Shown: in pieces, positions 47,735-60,624 of the stretch
Layout of the letters: each line of letters begins with the position of its first letter
How positions within the stretch are numbered: position 1 is the stretch's first letter
NCBI GenBank assembly: GCA_006176705.1
Contig: QRFJ01000487.1
Coordinates: 920,076 to 984,075, forward strand
Source of the DNA: Cocos nucifera
Lineage: Eukaryota; Streptophyta; Magnoliopsida; Arecales; Arecaceae
Length of the DNA stretch: 64,000 nucleotides
Direction: 5' to 3'
Made by a program: the position numbers and the translations under genes
The notes under the pieces: generated by a model
Seen by the model: only the letters and a program-made list of their open reading frames with translations
Database searches by the model: none
What the model was told of the DNA's origin: nothing

Positions 47735-48628
47735 TGTAAGATTTGGTGTGGTGCTCCCAAGCCTTGGAGGGCCACAGGAGGAGCCAAGGTGTTGGCTCTG
47801 GGAGACTAGGATGGGTGTAAGTCCTAGGGCAAGGACAGAAGTTATCCTAGGAAGAAGGTAGCATGTAGCCTTGCACGGACTCGAGGTTTAGGTGTGAGGA
47901 TCTTGAGGGGCTTGGTAGGTGCTGCAGAGACTTAGGACACAAGGTGGAGCAAAGGACCAATGCTAGGGAAGAATCAGTCAAGACAAAGAGTTGACAGGTG
48001 GGCTGGCTTAGATATGCAGTCGAGCCAGCTCGAGCTAAGACTGAGCCAGCTTGGGGTGCAGTCGAGCTGGCTATCTCAAGTAGATAGAAGATAGGGTTCG
48101 GATGAGATGTAGTTGAGCCAGCTCGGCTCCTGATAGAGCCGACTCGACGGTGGTGAACAAAATTGGATGGAATTTTCTGTTTGGGATCTTAAGGTCTGGT
48201 CCAATAAGGTCTTAAGATGGCTAACACATGTATGGATCAGATTTAGATCTACAGGATGAGAGCATGGGAGACATGGGTGTACATGGGCTTGGTGAGTGCT
48301 TTCATATATTGAGTTAGCCAGGAGAGCTTTTGGTCGGGTCTAATAGCTATATATTAATACATAGGTTATATTAGGATTTTATAACATAGATTGGAATACA
48401 GATCTTTTCTCCCTCAATCTCTATTCTATCTTCTCTCTAGAGTTGCCTCCCCAAGGGGGCGCCTCCCTCAAGCCCAAGGAGGAAGGTGCCCCATCATAGA
48501 TCCAGATTAGGTGGATTGGTAGTTTGCTGCCTTAGAGAATGTCAAAGTTCTCCTTAAGTTCATGCTAAAGATCAGAGGTTTCTGCAATATGTGGTATCAG
48601 AGCTAGGTGATGCCATGGTGATGTTACA
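47735..48628 (+). repeat. TRGAG-2 3' LTR
   Basis: 894 bp, aligned with 45154-46144. It ends gatgttaca before the gypsy LTR resumes at 48629. Confidence 0.82.
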
Positions 48629-49992
48629 GCAGGAGGGCATTTTGATAATTTTCAGTGATATAGCACACTACGATTCGATTTGTCTTCATGGCGCTTGGTT
48701 CATAGGATCCATGGGAACAATAATGCACGATCGTACAGCTCCCAGCTCTCCTAGTTAAGATCCAATGGTTGGAAATATTTCCTGATTTGATTCAGCTTCC
48801 TAGGTCCCTATGCACCATCCAACAGTCAAAATCATCATCGATTGAGATCTGACGGTGGAGACGAGTCTCTGACTTGATTTAGGCCTCCTAATGCACAATC
48901 GGATGGCCATTAACTTCTTGATAAATTGATTGGATGGTCTAGAGTTCATCTAGGGCCTGATCTTGATGCCAGGAGGTGATTTTGAAGGTTTTTGATTGAT
49001 TTTTAAGCCATTTGATCTCAAACGAATAGCTAGAAAGAAGCAAACAAAGAGAATTTCATCTAGACTTGAATTTGGACTTTGAGACAACCTCAAAATGTCC
49101 TGTTTCTTCCATTAATTAATCCCCCTATTATGCTAAGAACTACAGACCTTCAAAGAGAGCCCCATGCGGGGGATTAACCACCCAAACTTTCTCCTCCCTC
49201 TCGTCTTATTTCTTCTTTTTTTTCTTTTCTTTTTCTTTATTTTGGAGAATTCAAAGATGCCAAAAGCTACAAAAATCAAATCCATGTACGACTAAAGATC
49301 TTGTGTCCAGGAGAGTAAGGAAAGTCTTCAGCATGAGAGTTTATAATTTAAATTTTTTTTATTGGATAATAAAATTTCTTTATCTTTTACATACTTTTCT
49401 TATTTATGCTTTAATATTTAATTTTTTATAATTTATATCTAAGAAGATAGATCATGATCGTAGATAGATACGGTCTGTGCTCAGATTAGGATGAATTATA
49501 AGAATTAATTAAATTTATATTTATGTTCTTTGATTGTATGATCTAAATAGTCTATATTTGTGAGATGACTTATAATCATGTTAGATATGGTCCATGTTTG
49601 GTAAAATAGATTATGTTAGAATCAGATTAAGAGAATATACGGCTCATAAGATTGCATGTTGATAATAGAAAGATTGCATGAATTAATTATAAACTTGAAT
49701 ATTAAAAGATGGAACTAAAACCCTAGACTATTTCTTTTCTTATCTTTAATTAATTTTAAAATTTTAATTAATTAATTATTTACTTTTTTTATTTTAATTT
49801 GCTAAAATCTTAATTAATTCTCTTTTATTTATTTATTTAAATTTTTATTTTAAGAATTAATTTAATTTTTTAATTAATTTTTAATTTAATTTGAATGCAA
49901 CTCAGTCTTCAATCTTCGAGGAAATCAACATCTGACTCACCACTATTCTAATCAATAGAAAGATTAATTTTAATTTTTATTTATTGTTATCA

Positions 49993-51120
49993 TAACAAGC
50001 AATCGGTCGACCTTCAAATCTTCTGCATCGATCGACCTTCTCAGTAATAATGTCTCCAGTCCTCTCTCAATAATAGTAGGCCTTGCCAAACTACATTGTA
50101 AACTTCAGTCGAACTTGAACAGTGAAAGAGGATGCCATCTAATTGATTCCGATTCTCAATCCAGAATAAGCAGCTAGCAGTTGTCTTATAGATATGAGGT
50201 CTCCTGCACCATCTAATCCTGACCTATGGCCGACCTTGGAAACAAGCCTAACTCCTCTATTTCACTCTACAAATCGCAGATCTTGTCAATTTCATACTAA
50301 AGACTTTGGTTGGATGAAAATATAAGTCTAATCTTCAATCTGGAATAAGCAGTAGCTACTCTACAAGTAGCGAATCTCAGTATTCCTCCATCCTAGCTTC
50401 AAGTCAACCTTGGATATCCACCAAGCTCCTTCAAAAGAGTCTAGCTATAGTCCTCATTGAAGAACCTATCATTCCTTTCTGGCCTTTAGTCTATCAAACT
50501 AGAATACCTACACCCGCTTTTGGCTGATCTTGAAGGCGATCGAGTTCTTGAAAGTTGTCAAAGATAGCTCCATCAAGGTTTAAACTCAAAACCCGATTGT
50601 AAACCCATCATCCACTACTTAAAAGCCGATGTTCAAGCTCGGTTAGCCCGACTTCAATTTTCCTATCCCAATATGAACATCTCATTACCATACTCAAAAG
50701 TCTTTAATCTTTCATCTGAACTTCAATAAATTAAATTCAACCACCAGCAAATCATGATAAATGATATCCCACTCTTTATAACAAACTCTAAGTGGCCCAA
50801 ATAGTCTTCTGACATTATATTATGACTATCACTATTATTTTGTTACCAACTTCATATATATAAAGGACCCTCCAAATATGTTGTTCTCTCTAAGCTCTCT
50901 TTTCTATCTTAATCTCCTGCATACTTTATTCTTATTGGCTAGGAAGCTAACTTGATCGTCCAAGGGTCTACTAGAGCCACCCCACTCTGGCCCGAACTTT
51001 ATTTTGCAGGTCTTCGCGAGATCATCTCTTCCACCTCCAGCGAACTCTGATGGCCATCCATTTTTTACACCAACAATATCATACTTTATTCCATTGGTAA
51101 AATATCTCATACTTAGGTCA
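49993..51120 (+). repeat. Probable gypsy LTR fragment
   Basis: No coding frame. The stretch has a TATA-like tatatataaagga at 50856, a C/T-rich segment, then caccccactctggcccga and tttgcaggtc near 51000, an arrangement like the end of Tat/Retand-type gypsy LTRs. No partner LTR was found in the window, so it may be a solo LTR or a fragment. Low certainty. Confidence 0.35.
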
Positions 51121-51244
51121 AACCCTACTTATTGAAATCCAAGATATAACTCATCAATTCTATTTTAGGCATTATATGCCACTTATACATAAATTTCATC
51201 ATAATACTCTTTGATTTAAAATCCAAACTTTGAATCCTATCTAC

Positions 51245-51485
51245 GATGTCTATCATGTCGCTACTGATCATAATCTTAAGTTCAAATATCATTTAAGTCA
51301 TAATTTCAAGTAATCATAATCTTAAGCTTCAATATCATTCATACCATAGTCCGTAGTGATCTTAAACCTAAGCTCTGATATTATTCTGTCATGTCGTTAG
51401 TGATCATAGCTTTTTTACTCAAATATCCTTAACTCACAACCCTAGAGATCATAAATCTTTAGTTCTAATACTACTCTACCATATC
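51245..51485. repeat. Degenerate tandem repeat, about 45-bp unit
   Basis: About five imperfect copies of a unit like gatcataatcttaagctc followed by aatatcattctgtcatgtc. Unit length drifts between 40 and 50 bp. No frame runs through it. Confidence 0.65.
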
Positions 51486-52044
51486 CCAAGCCCAGCACCC
51501 AGGTCGGATATGTGGTGGCCCCATACTCTTTAGAGCAAGTCCTAAAGAATATGCAAGGCCTATAAAATTATTTACAATCACAACATCCTACGAACATTAT
51601 CAACCTTAATTCATAATAAATAATTTTATATTAATAAATTTTAATCTTATATAATTTATAAAACTAATTTATCTCACTGTCACTGATGGTGCTCTATCTA
51701 ATCGATTATTTCAATTGTGATTCCAACCATAGCCAAATGTATGTATCCTATAACTCTAAAAAAGTAAAAAAAGAAGGGTTATGAGCTTTATAGTCCAATA
51801 AGAATTATCCACACTTATACCAATATAATAATAATAAAATTTAAAAATAATGAACAAGTTATATAAAAAAAAATCATAAGCCACAAAACCTCATGTCCAA
51901 TATAATACCATAATTATATAATTATGAATATCAAGAATCATATACTATCACAAATTCATCTTAAATATCATATGCTAATTCATATAAATTATCATTTATA
52001 TTTTATTAGTATTTTCTAAATCAATCATTATCTTTTAGTTTGGA

Positions 52045-52285
52045 CTAATCATGATCATAGTTTGGCCTATGACTGGCAAACCATAAATCACGCTTTGGCC
52101 AGTGGTGGAAAACCATAATAACTGTACTTGGGCCTATAGTGACAAATCAGAATATCCATGATTTGGTCTATAATGGCAAATCAAAATGTCTGCAATTTGG
52201 CCTGCTATAGCAAACTAGGATCTCATGATTCGGCCTATGACTGACAATCCAGGATATCACGATTCAGTCCGTAATCGATAATCCA
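52045..52285. repeat. Degenerate tandem repeat, 34-bp unit
   Basis: About seven copies of a unit such as ccatgatttggtctataatg plus gcaaatcagaatat. Two neighbouring copies (about 52147-52214) are exactly 34 bp each. Copies differ at many positions, so the array is old. Confidence 0.75.
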
Positions 52286-52289
52286 CATT

Positions 52290-53911
52290 ATGGCTAGTCA
52301 AAATTCTCTTTCATAATTAAGAGATCATTGAAAGATTTGTATTACACATCTTTCTTAATTTCAAAATATCAGATGCCACATTTTCAACAATCAGAATAGT
52401 CAACATATGATACATATAAAAATCATATATATTCAAATAAAGCCAAAATTATCATACATGATATAAAAATATACATTTAGATGATCACATAAAGAGATTC
52501 TTATCTTTATCGATCTCAGATCCAAGTACAGCTATTGATCAATCCTTCGATATACGAACTCGAGATCAAGGTATATGACATCTTCTACTAATAATTTCAT
52601 CTCTACATAATTAGGATCAAATATAAAACATAAAAATTCATCTAAAAATCCTCTATTGGTCCATAGGATTTTTAGAGAGAGAAATTCATGAAAAGAGAGA
52701 AACTTGTAGAGAGAAAATAGAACTTTTAGAGAGAGAAAATGGGGATTCAAACTTAGAGGAGGGAGAGATGGGGGAAAGAAAAATTCTCTTTCTTTTCTTT
52801 TCTTTCTTTCTTTTCTTTTTTTTTTCTTTTTCCTTCTTTTTTCTTTTTCTTTATTTTTCCCTTTTCTTTCCTCCTCCTTTTATTCGTGAAAATAGGGGAG
52901 AGGGAAAGGGTTTGGCTCGCCGTACCCATAGTGGCAACCCCTAATGATGCCATCCCCTCATAATGGTGGACCTCCAACAAACTTGGCCTTCAATTACTGA
53001 GCATGGCTGATGATGGTGGCTGCTTCGATGGAAAAGAAAAAGGAAAAAAAAATAGAGGATCCAATTTCAAGGAAAAATCGGGTGATTTGTCGATCATAAA
53101 TCAAGCAAAATAATGGCAAACAAATCAGAGAAGAAGGAAGGGAAGGGCTGAGGTCATTACCTCAACTCCAACAAAGTGAAACAAGTAATTTTAGTAACCT
53201 ATTTCCAACCAAATCTAAGGGAAAAACAAGAAATGGTGGTGATTGGCAATGATTCTCGGGAAAAATATCGATAGGACTCGATGGAGGGGTTGAGGTCTTG
53301 TTATAGAGGAGATTTTTCTAGAATTTTTAGGCTAATCAGACTTGGATTAAGCCTATATTCCCCAACTACATCAGACATGGGAGAGGAAGAAGACTCCAGT
53401 CTGGAGCCCCCTCCCCCCCCCCCCCCACCTCACGGGATGTGAGGTTTGAAGTTCTTTTTTTGTTTTTTTTCATGCTTCAAGATTTATGCGGATGGAGAGT
53501 TCTAGTGATCAAAGGATCAAGTCATTACAACTATATATCTAGAAAGTGGGAAGAGTGGTAGCACTACTCAAAATGTAATGGTGGAGGGAAGATAAATACC
53601 ATGTATGACAATAGTGGCCCATATAGCATAAATCAGTAAGAATAAGTATCTAAAGTTATGTACTATCACATATCCTAGTAGTTAATAGGAGCTACTTGTA
53701 GTAAATATCAAATTGCCATTCCAAGAAAAAAAAATTTGGACCAATCAATTAAATAGTTCATCATTGTATCTATCTTTACCTTTAACTTATCCTTGCATTT
53801 AGTTTCCTTGCATTAGTTATCTTTTAGTCTAGTTTATCCATATATAGTTGTGGTGTAGAACTCTAGCCCAAACTGTATCTTGCCTCCTCTTTTGAGTAAG
53901 CAGTATCATTG
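52290..53911. other. Unassigned repetitive DNA with C-run
   Basis: AT-rich to 52760, then a pyrimidine tract (ttttcttttctttcttt, 52788-52880), then mixed sequence, a run of 14 C at 53413-53426, and plain flank of copia-B. The purine frames on the minus strand (52753-52980) are Lys/Glu low complexity and are not genes. It may be LTR sequence of an unrecognised retroelement. Confidence 0.4.
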
Positions 53912-54583
53912 TGTTGGGAAAACTGCAATCATGGACAATAAAGCTGCAAACTTTTTTCCTCTTTATGCAATTAAATGAGATATTGCAAAGCAAAAATAAT
54001 CTTGATGATCTACTTAGACAATTAATAAGCATAAATAACCAACCAACCCATAAAAAGAATACATCATAATTTTGATGTAAATCTCTCACTATTTAGAATA
54101 ATGGAATTATTGTATGACTTCTCTAGATCAACTAGATATTACACAAATACATATTATCAATAATAAATCTTGGCTTCCATAATAAAAATAATTATCACCA
54201 ATAAAGAGGATTTCAATAATAAATAGGGGTAGATCTCACCAACATGTGGATACATGAAATAATTAATGAAGATGGCTTTTCAAAAATCAAAATATTCAAC
54301 TTGTAACTCTCGATGCTAGGAATTAATATTAAAATTTTATCAAAATTAGGATACAATCAACTATCCAATGATCTAATAAAGTAGCATCATTTTTTCTTTA
54401 TTTTCTTCTTCATCATCTTTTTTTTGTGCTGTAGCCTTTGTTTTTGCATTGCCACTAGTTTCTGCACATCATACCCTAAAGGAAGGATTTTAAGGATTAC
54501 GTGAAGATCACCTAATACTTGAGTTCCTTTTTATTTTATTTTAAGAGGGCATGTGTCACACCTAAGGAGGGACCACATCAACA
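53912..54583 (-). repeat. Copia-B 3' LTR
   Basis: 672 bp. It aligns with 63201-63852, for example ttggg/agaaaactg(c/t)aatca at the start and gattacgtgaagatca near 54499 and 63740. On the minus strand it is preceded by the purine-rich GGAAGTGAGAGATT. Confidence 0.88.
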
Positions 54584-54589
54584 AATCTC

Positions 54590-55360
54590 TCACTTCCAAC
54601 TCATATGGGAGGTTCCACTAAGTCTGCTCTCTCTCTACAAGCAATCAACTTTTCTATGGGCAAGATTTTAGTCATCATATTCGACCCTTATCATTAGTAT
54701 AGATTTTCTCAAGAAAAAACAACTTTATCTCTAAAGCATCCCGAACTCAATGATATCTCATATCAATATGCTTGAATCTTGTTATTGGATTCTTTGAAAG
54801 ATGAATAATACTTTAACTATCACAATAAAGTATATACTTCTCTTATTCTAGGCCTAACTCTTATAGAAAATTTTCATCAACAAAAATTATTTGCATGTTT
54901 TTATAACTATAATATACTCGGCCTCTATAATGGATAAAGCAATATGTTTTTATAATTTACATTATCATGACACCACTCTCCTTGAAAAAGTCATCAATCC
55001 CAATGTAGACTTTCTAGAATCTATATCACCAGCTATGTCAACATCTATCTACCCATCCAACACAGGTTAGCCTTTACCAAAGCACAAATAGAGTGTAGAA
55101 ATGCCTTTAAGACACTTGAGGATCCATTTAACAGCTATCCAATAATCTTTATCAAGATTATGGAGAAACTGACTTACAACACCAACTACATGAGCAATAT
55201 CTGTCCTTGTGTAAATAATGGCATACATCAATTTACCAACTATGGATGCATAAGGAATCTTCTTCTTTTCTTTTTTATCTTTCTCACTTATAAGATATTG
55301 TTTGGAACTTAACTTGAAGTAACCTATAAGTGGAGAGGAAACTAGTTTAAATTTGCTCAT
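54590..55360 (-). pseudogene. Copia-B RNase H and carboxy end of RT
   Basis: The minus frame 55360-55067 reads MSKFKLVSSPL, then IPYASIVGKLMYAIIYTRTD and WILKCLKGISTLYL, the RT-RNase H connection of copia pol. Below 55066 fragments such as GIDDFFKESGV and LGLE-stop-EKYTLL recall the RNase H domain, with many stops. Confidence 0.82.
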
Positions 55361-56110
55361 GTTGAACTGTTTAAGTACCTTTTCGATATATCTCTCTTGA
55401 GATAACTAAACTTTTATACTCTTTTTGTCATGAGTAATTCTCATGCCAAGAATTTATTTAGCTAGTCCCAAGTCATTTATGGCAAAGGATTTGCTCAACT
55501 CTCTTTTTAAACTTTTAATCTTTGTAGCATTATAGCCAATAATCAGCATATCATCCACATAAAGAAAGAGAATGAAGTCTTCATTAGAGAATTTTTTTAT
55601 AAATACACAATGATCAAAAGTGATTTTGCTATATCCATAATCCATCTTGAAGGAATCAAACTTTTTATACCATTGCCAAGGTGTGTACTTGAGTCTATAT
55701 AAACTTTTCTTTAATCTACATACATGTTGCTTTTTATCTTTTACTGTGAATCCCTCTAGCTACTCCATATAAATTTCCTTCTAAGTCTCCATGGAGAAAA
55801 CAAGTTTTCACATCACATTGTTCAATCTTCAATTTTCAAAATTGATATCCTTTTTCTAACCAAATCCCTTCGCAACCAATCATGCCTTATACCTTGGTTG
55901 TAAGCTCTTCTCTTCAGTCTTCAATCTGAATACCTATTTATTCTTGAGTGCTCCGTTACCCTTAGGTATTTCTATCAACTCTTGTAAGTATTTTATCTCC
56001 TCTTGCATGAGTTTTAACCACTCCCTTTTTTGCTCATGATATTAGCTTCTTGGTAGTATTCTAATTCTTCCTCATCAATGATCATCACATACTTATGAGG
56101 AAAATATTTT
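55361..56110 (-). pseudogene. Copia-B reverse transcriptase
   Basis: CDVKTCFLHGDLEGNLYG (about 55830, a shifted frame) holds the first catalytic Asp. The frame 55645-55454 reads FILFLYVDDMLIIGYNA, so the YVDD active site is intact. At least one frameshift lies between these pieces and several stops separate them. RT copies the element RNA into DNA; this copy cannot make the full protein. Confidence 0.88.
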
Positions 56111-56279
56111 TGAAAAGGATAATGCTCTGTAGTAGATCTTTTCAACTAAGGTTCTACTAATGGTTCTAAAGAGGCTTGTTCAACATGCTCTGGTATATTA
56201 TTATTTGCTATGGGCTCATCAACTATATTACCATCATTTTTTTGTACATCTCTCTTGTTATCATTATTTACTATGGTAG

Positions 56280-57207
56280 AAGGCACTGGATCTAGATCAA
56301 CATAATTTCTAGTAGTAGACTTTGGCTTCCCAGTCTTTTCAAAATTTTCAATAATCTAATCTTCTAGGAATACAACATCTCTACTTCTAATAATCCTTTT
56401 ATCAACCAGATCTCATAATCTATAACCAAACTCTTTATATGCATAACCAAGGAAGATATATTATTTAGACTTTCCACCAAGCTTGGGACTTTCATCTTTA
56501 GGGATGTGAATAAATGCCCTATAACTAGACACCCTCAAGTGATCATATGAAACATATTTGCCAATCTACACTCTTTATGGTACATCACCTTGGAGAGAAA
56601 TCGAAGGAGAAATATTGCTTAAATCCATTGTAGTTCTTATCACTTCACACCAAAAGGATTGAGGCAATTTAGCATGAGAGAGCATATACCAATTTTTTTT
56701 ACAAATAGTATGATTCATTTTCTCAGTAACTCCATTATGTTAAGGTATTTTAAGAATAGTTTTCTTAAGCCTGATGCCATAATTTTAATGATATTTTTCA
56801 AATTGATCCTTATACTCACCACTGTTATCTACTCGAATACACTTTAGTTGCCTTCCTATTTCTCTTTCACTACTAGCATGAAAATGCTTGAACACATTGA
56901 GCAACTGGTCTTTAGATTTCAAAATAAAAGTCTATATTTTTCTAGAATGATTATTAATAAAAATAATAAAATATAAAGCACCACTAAGATTTCTAGCATT
57001 CATGGTAGAAATAATAGTATGAATCAAATCCAAAACATGTGATCTTCTATATAGAGAGGATTTATAAAATACAACTCTATGTTGTTTGCTAGTTAAACAA
57101 TCAGTGCATGTCTTCAGAGTATATATATCTTTGATAGAAAGATGTTTCTTTCTAATAAGGATGTCAAGTTCCTTCTTGCTCATATAGCCAAGCCGTTCAT
57201 ACCACAA
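56280..57207 (-). pseudogene. Copia-B pre-integrase and integrase core
   Basis: WYERLGYMSKKELDILIRKK (about 57200) and CTDCLTSKQHRVVF are the GAG-pre-integrase zinc region, with the leading His of the usual WH..LGH changed. In the core, the first Asp motif HTD is lost (LIHTIIST), while RVDNSGEY (about 56830) and QHNGVTEKMN (about 56740) keep the second Asp and the Glu. The long frame formally starts inside CACTA-4, but that part is element DNA. Confidence 0.85.
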
Positions 57208-59659
57208 CACTATAAGAAAACTGGATATTAGCGATGGGTAATTGCTATCGCTAATAACTAGTTTTCTATTGCTAATACTATTAGGATGGCTTTCCATCGC
57301 TAAAAGACCGATGAAAATAATCTTATCGCTAATTATCATTATTAGAGATGGCAAAACATTGCTAACAATGATAATTAGTGATGGTATTAACGATGGAAGA
57401 TGCTATTGCTAATATTTTTTATTTTATTTTTTAATTAAAATTTAAAAAAACTATTAGCAACGATATATCCTATCACTAATGCCATCGCTACTATATTTTA
57501 ATTTTTTTAAAAATTTATAATTAAAATTTTTTAATTAAAATTTTAAAAAACTATTAATGATGGCATTTTCTATTGCTAATAGCTTTTTTAATATTTTTGA
57601 AATTTATAATTAAATTTTTTTAAAACTTATTTTAAATATAATAATAATTATATTTTTTTTTAATTGATCAATGGCTTGGGGAGGTGGCCGGGGCTCACAG
57701 CTATGAGCTCATGGTCGGGGGCTTAGGGAGGTGGGAGATGGCTAGGAGCTTATGGCCGGGGGCTCTGAGAGGTGGTCGGGTGCTCGAGGACATTGAATCC
57801 ATCAATGTGAAGGAAAAAAACGAGGACCAAAGGATTGAAGGCAGGAAAAAGAGGGGGCTGGTAGGGGGATCGATGGTGGGGGAAAAAGGGGGTGGGGGAA
57901 AATGAGGGGAGATGGGGGAAAACAAGGGCACACGGGCGCACGAGGGAAAAAGAGGGCATAGAGGAGAAAATGAGGGCATAAGAAGAAAAAAAATTATTGG
58001 TACAAAGGTCGGACTAGATCATGTATGATCTCGATCCGATCCAATTTTTTGATCGGATCTTAATATTGGACCCAGACCCAAGCCAATAAAAGATTAGATA
58101 TCAAATCAGGTTGGATCCATGGTCAAAAATTTTGCCAATTGGATCATTTGGGTTGGGCTAGATTAGGTCAAATCTATGTATAATCCCTCTCTATTTACTC
58201 TATAATTTACATGTTGGATCTAATACTGAACTCGGGTCAGGTTGGATTGGGTTGGATCCAAATTTAGTAAATCTAGACAATCTTTCAATTTCATATCTTA
58301 CAAGTTATCTTTGAAGATAATTCTCGCACTGGCGTATCTTTTCTTTCATCATCCGTCCAGTCCTTTTTCATCAAAAAAAACTCATCTTGATTTAAAAGAA
58401 AAACTCAAGATATACTTGACTATCAATTATGCCATATTCAAACTCGAACCTAAATCCTAATCATTAAAACACATTATAACATAATATTATATTTTAAAAT
58501 ATTAAATAATAATCTATATTATATAATATATAATATTATTAAAATTATGTATATTTGATTAGGTTTGCAAGATTTCAAACTGAATATTTTGCTATTCAAG
58601 TTCAATAATAATTGAAATGGGTTAAGCCCAAGCAATCTGTTCCTTAGTTGATTTGCACCCCTAGGATTGATGATGGTCCATTTGTGGCAAAGTAAGTTTG
58701 GATAATATCATTGAAGTAAATTATGGACTCCTGTTTCTTATTATTATTTTTAACAGGCAAACAAATACTCCATCATGCAAGTATACCTTCCGATCAATGG
58801 ATCTACCAAAATTATTATTATTTTTTTTAGTGATGAAAAAATACCATTGCTAATAACTATGCTCCATCACTAATAATCATAAAACCAAGTTAAAAAATTT
58901 ATTTTTTATTAACAATGATAAACTACCATCGCTAATAAGTATGCTCCATCACTAGTAATCATAAAAATAAATTAAAAAATAAAATTATTTTTTTATTAGT
59001 GATGGTAAGATGCCATCCCTAATAAGTATACTTCATCACTAATGATCCTAAAATAAAATTTAAAAAAAAATTCTTTTATTAGTGATGATAAGGTGTTGTT
59101 GCTAATAAATATGCTACGTAACTAATAATCATAAAACTAAATTAAAAAATAAAATTAATTTTTATTAGTGATGATAAGGTACCATCATTAATAATCATAA
59201 AATTAAATTTAAAAAATAAAATTATATTTTATTAGAGACAGCAAGGTGCCATCGCTAATAAGTATACTCCATTACTAATAAATATAAAATTAAATTAAAA
59301 AAAATAAAATTATTTTTTCTTAGTGATAGCAAGGTACTGTTGCTAATAAGTATGCTCCATTATTAATAATTATAAAATTAAATTAATAAAATAAAATTAT
59401 TTTATATTAGCAATGATAAGATACCATTGCTAAAAGTAAGCTTCATTGCTAATAATTATAAAATTAAATTAAAAAAATAAAATTATTTTTTATTAATGAT
59501 AGCAATGTGCCATCACTAAAAGCCAAAAATTCTATCACTAATAATTTTTTTTTGCGATGGCTTAAATGTTGGCCACCATTTGCCATTGATAAAAATTATA
59601 ATTAGCGATAGAAAAGTTGCCATCACTAATAGCTACTAATACCCAGTTTTCTTGTAATG
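57208..59659. mobile_element. CACTA-4: small non-autonomous CACTA element
   Basis: The left end CACTATAAGAAAACTGG and right end CCAGTTTTCTTGTAATG are inverted matches with one change in the last bases (TGTAGTG to TGTAATG). Flanking triplets are caa and taa, a target duplication with one transition. It has subterminal units of the type ttagcgatgg / ccatcgctaa at both ends, a G-rich block at 57680-57920 and a GATC-rich stretch at 58020-58270, but no transposase. It sits between the protease and integrase of copia-B, whose frame resumes on both sides. Confidence 0.85.
58800..59659. repeat. CACTA-4 right subterminal array
   Basis: About ten copies of a unit near 80 bp: tttattagtgatggtaag, then gccatcgctaataagtatg and ctccatcactaataatcat, with aaattaaaaaataaaatta spacers. 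It is a clear tandem array with embedded palindromes. Confidence 0.88.
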
Positions 59660-59890
59660 TAATTTAGTATAAGAATCATTAGCTGTATTCACCTCTACCT
59701 TGCATAATTTTATCCACATTATGTAAAGTATATTTGATTTCTTCCCTCTTGCTACTACTAAAGAATCTTTGGTGAGATTTCATTTTTCTTCACCGAAGTG
59801 GTTGTGGTAATTTTCATCATCAAATATTGCAGTGGAGGTCAAGTAGAGGAGGATATCTGGAACATGTCTAATAATATTATTCAGCAATAG

Positions 59891-60315
59891 TTAGTATCTA
59901 ATACTGGTTTCCAAGCAAACATCTCCTATAACCATAATCTTAGTTACTTCATCATTTCCTATCCTGGTACTACCAAAATTATCACTAGTGTAAGATGTAA
60001 AAAAGTTATGCCAAAAAGTAACAGAAAAGGAGGCACCTAAGTCAACAACTCCAGTACAATCATAGCTTGTAAGATTTATAAAATTATTATCATAAATAAT
60101 GGCGACATCAGCAACTACTATTGTATCTTTTCTTTTCCTTCTTTTCTTCACCTCTCTTCCTTGATTGCTCTCTTTTAAATTTTCTACTTTTTTTTTATGT
60201 GCCCTAATTTGCCAATAAAAATATTTGATCTCTTTTCTAAATTTTGAATCTTTTCCTTAACTTATCATAGTTGTCAAAAATTTTGTGAGTTTCTAGTTTT
60301 ACTCCTCTCCCATCT
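59891..60315 (-). pseudogene. Copia-B zinc-knuckle remnant and protease
   Basis: The minus frame 60151-59891 reads TGVVDLGASFSVTFWHNFFT, the aspartic protease box in which DSG has become DLG (Asp kept, Ser lost), then GNDEVTKIMVIGDVCLET. Upstream to 60315, GKLGHIKKK is the second half of the gag zinc knuckle, whose first Cys pair is missing. Protease would have cut the gag-pol polyprotein. Confidence 0.82.
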
Positions 60316-60624
60316 CACTATAAAAAATTAGGCCTTTAGCGATGGCAATTAGCGACAACAATAATGTCGTCGGTAATAAACTTTTTACTGACAACCAATG
60401 ATGACGAAAAGAGAAGCCATTACCAAAAAAAATAGTTTTTTTAATAATTTTATTTTTTTTTAATTTGACTAGCAAGATTATTAGCGACAGCCTATTATTA
60501 GCGATGGCATGAGTCGTCACTAATAACAAATTTTTATTTTTTAGTATTAGCGACTTGGATATAGCCATCACTAATAATACTTTTATTTTCTGCGATCAAT
60601 TCCCCCTCCCCCACCCCTAGATTT

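Larger units (their letters stand above)
45154..48628 (+). mobile_element. TRGAG-2: second copy of the short LTR element
   Basis: LTRs at 45154-46144 and 47735-48628 start TGTA(G/A)G followed by atttggtgtggtgctcccaa and end GATGTTACA. The primer-binding site TTGGTATCAGAGCC at 46149-46162 is intact and places the element on the plus strand. The start of the LTR and the preceding purine-rich caccaaggtagagat match TRGAG-1 read on its minus strand. The interior (1.59 kb) has only broken frames, with no gag core recognised. Flanking 5-mers (ggtgg and gcagg) agree at three positions. Confidence 0.85.
41647..49992 (+). mobile_element. Ty3/gypsy element, Athila-like, internal part and 3' LTR
   Basis: A gag remnant, a long 3' untranslated region with two G-runs after a T/C-rich tract (43690 and 44673), and an LTR starting TGATAAC right after the polypurine tract. 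The sequence gcgcttactaagagacaacc at 43620 and the agttggggggg words are characteristic of plant Athila-type 3' regions. No protease, RT, RNase H or integrase is seen between gag and the 3' region. The 5' LTR is not in the window, unless displaced upstream by the CACTA insertions. Class is firm, lineage less so. Confidence 0.7.
44683..49992 (+). repeat. Gypsy 3' LTR, interrupted by TRGAG-2
   Basis: Begins TGATAAC directly after the polypurine tract and ends GTTATCA, a 7-bp terminal inverted match. Without TRGAG-2 (45154-48628) it is about 1.84 kb. Its second half (48640-49992) holds no frame; the end is AT-rich with taatt runs at 49730-49900. The following taaca would be its target duplication, which cannot be checked here. 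Confidence 0.7.

Noticed and set aside
52753..52980. Lys/Glu-rich minus-strand frame
   Set aside because: Encoded by a pyrimidine tract (ttttctttt); low complexity.
57701..57979. Pro/Ser-rich minus-strand frames
   Set aside because: They lie in the G-rich block of CACTA-4 and lack any domain.
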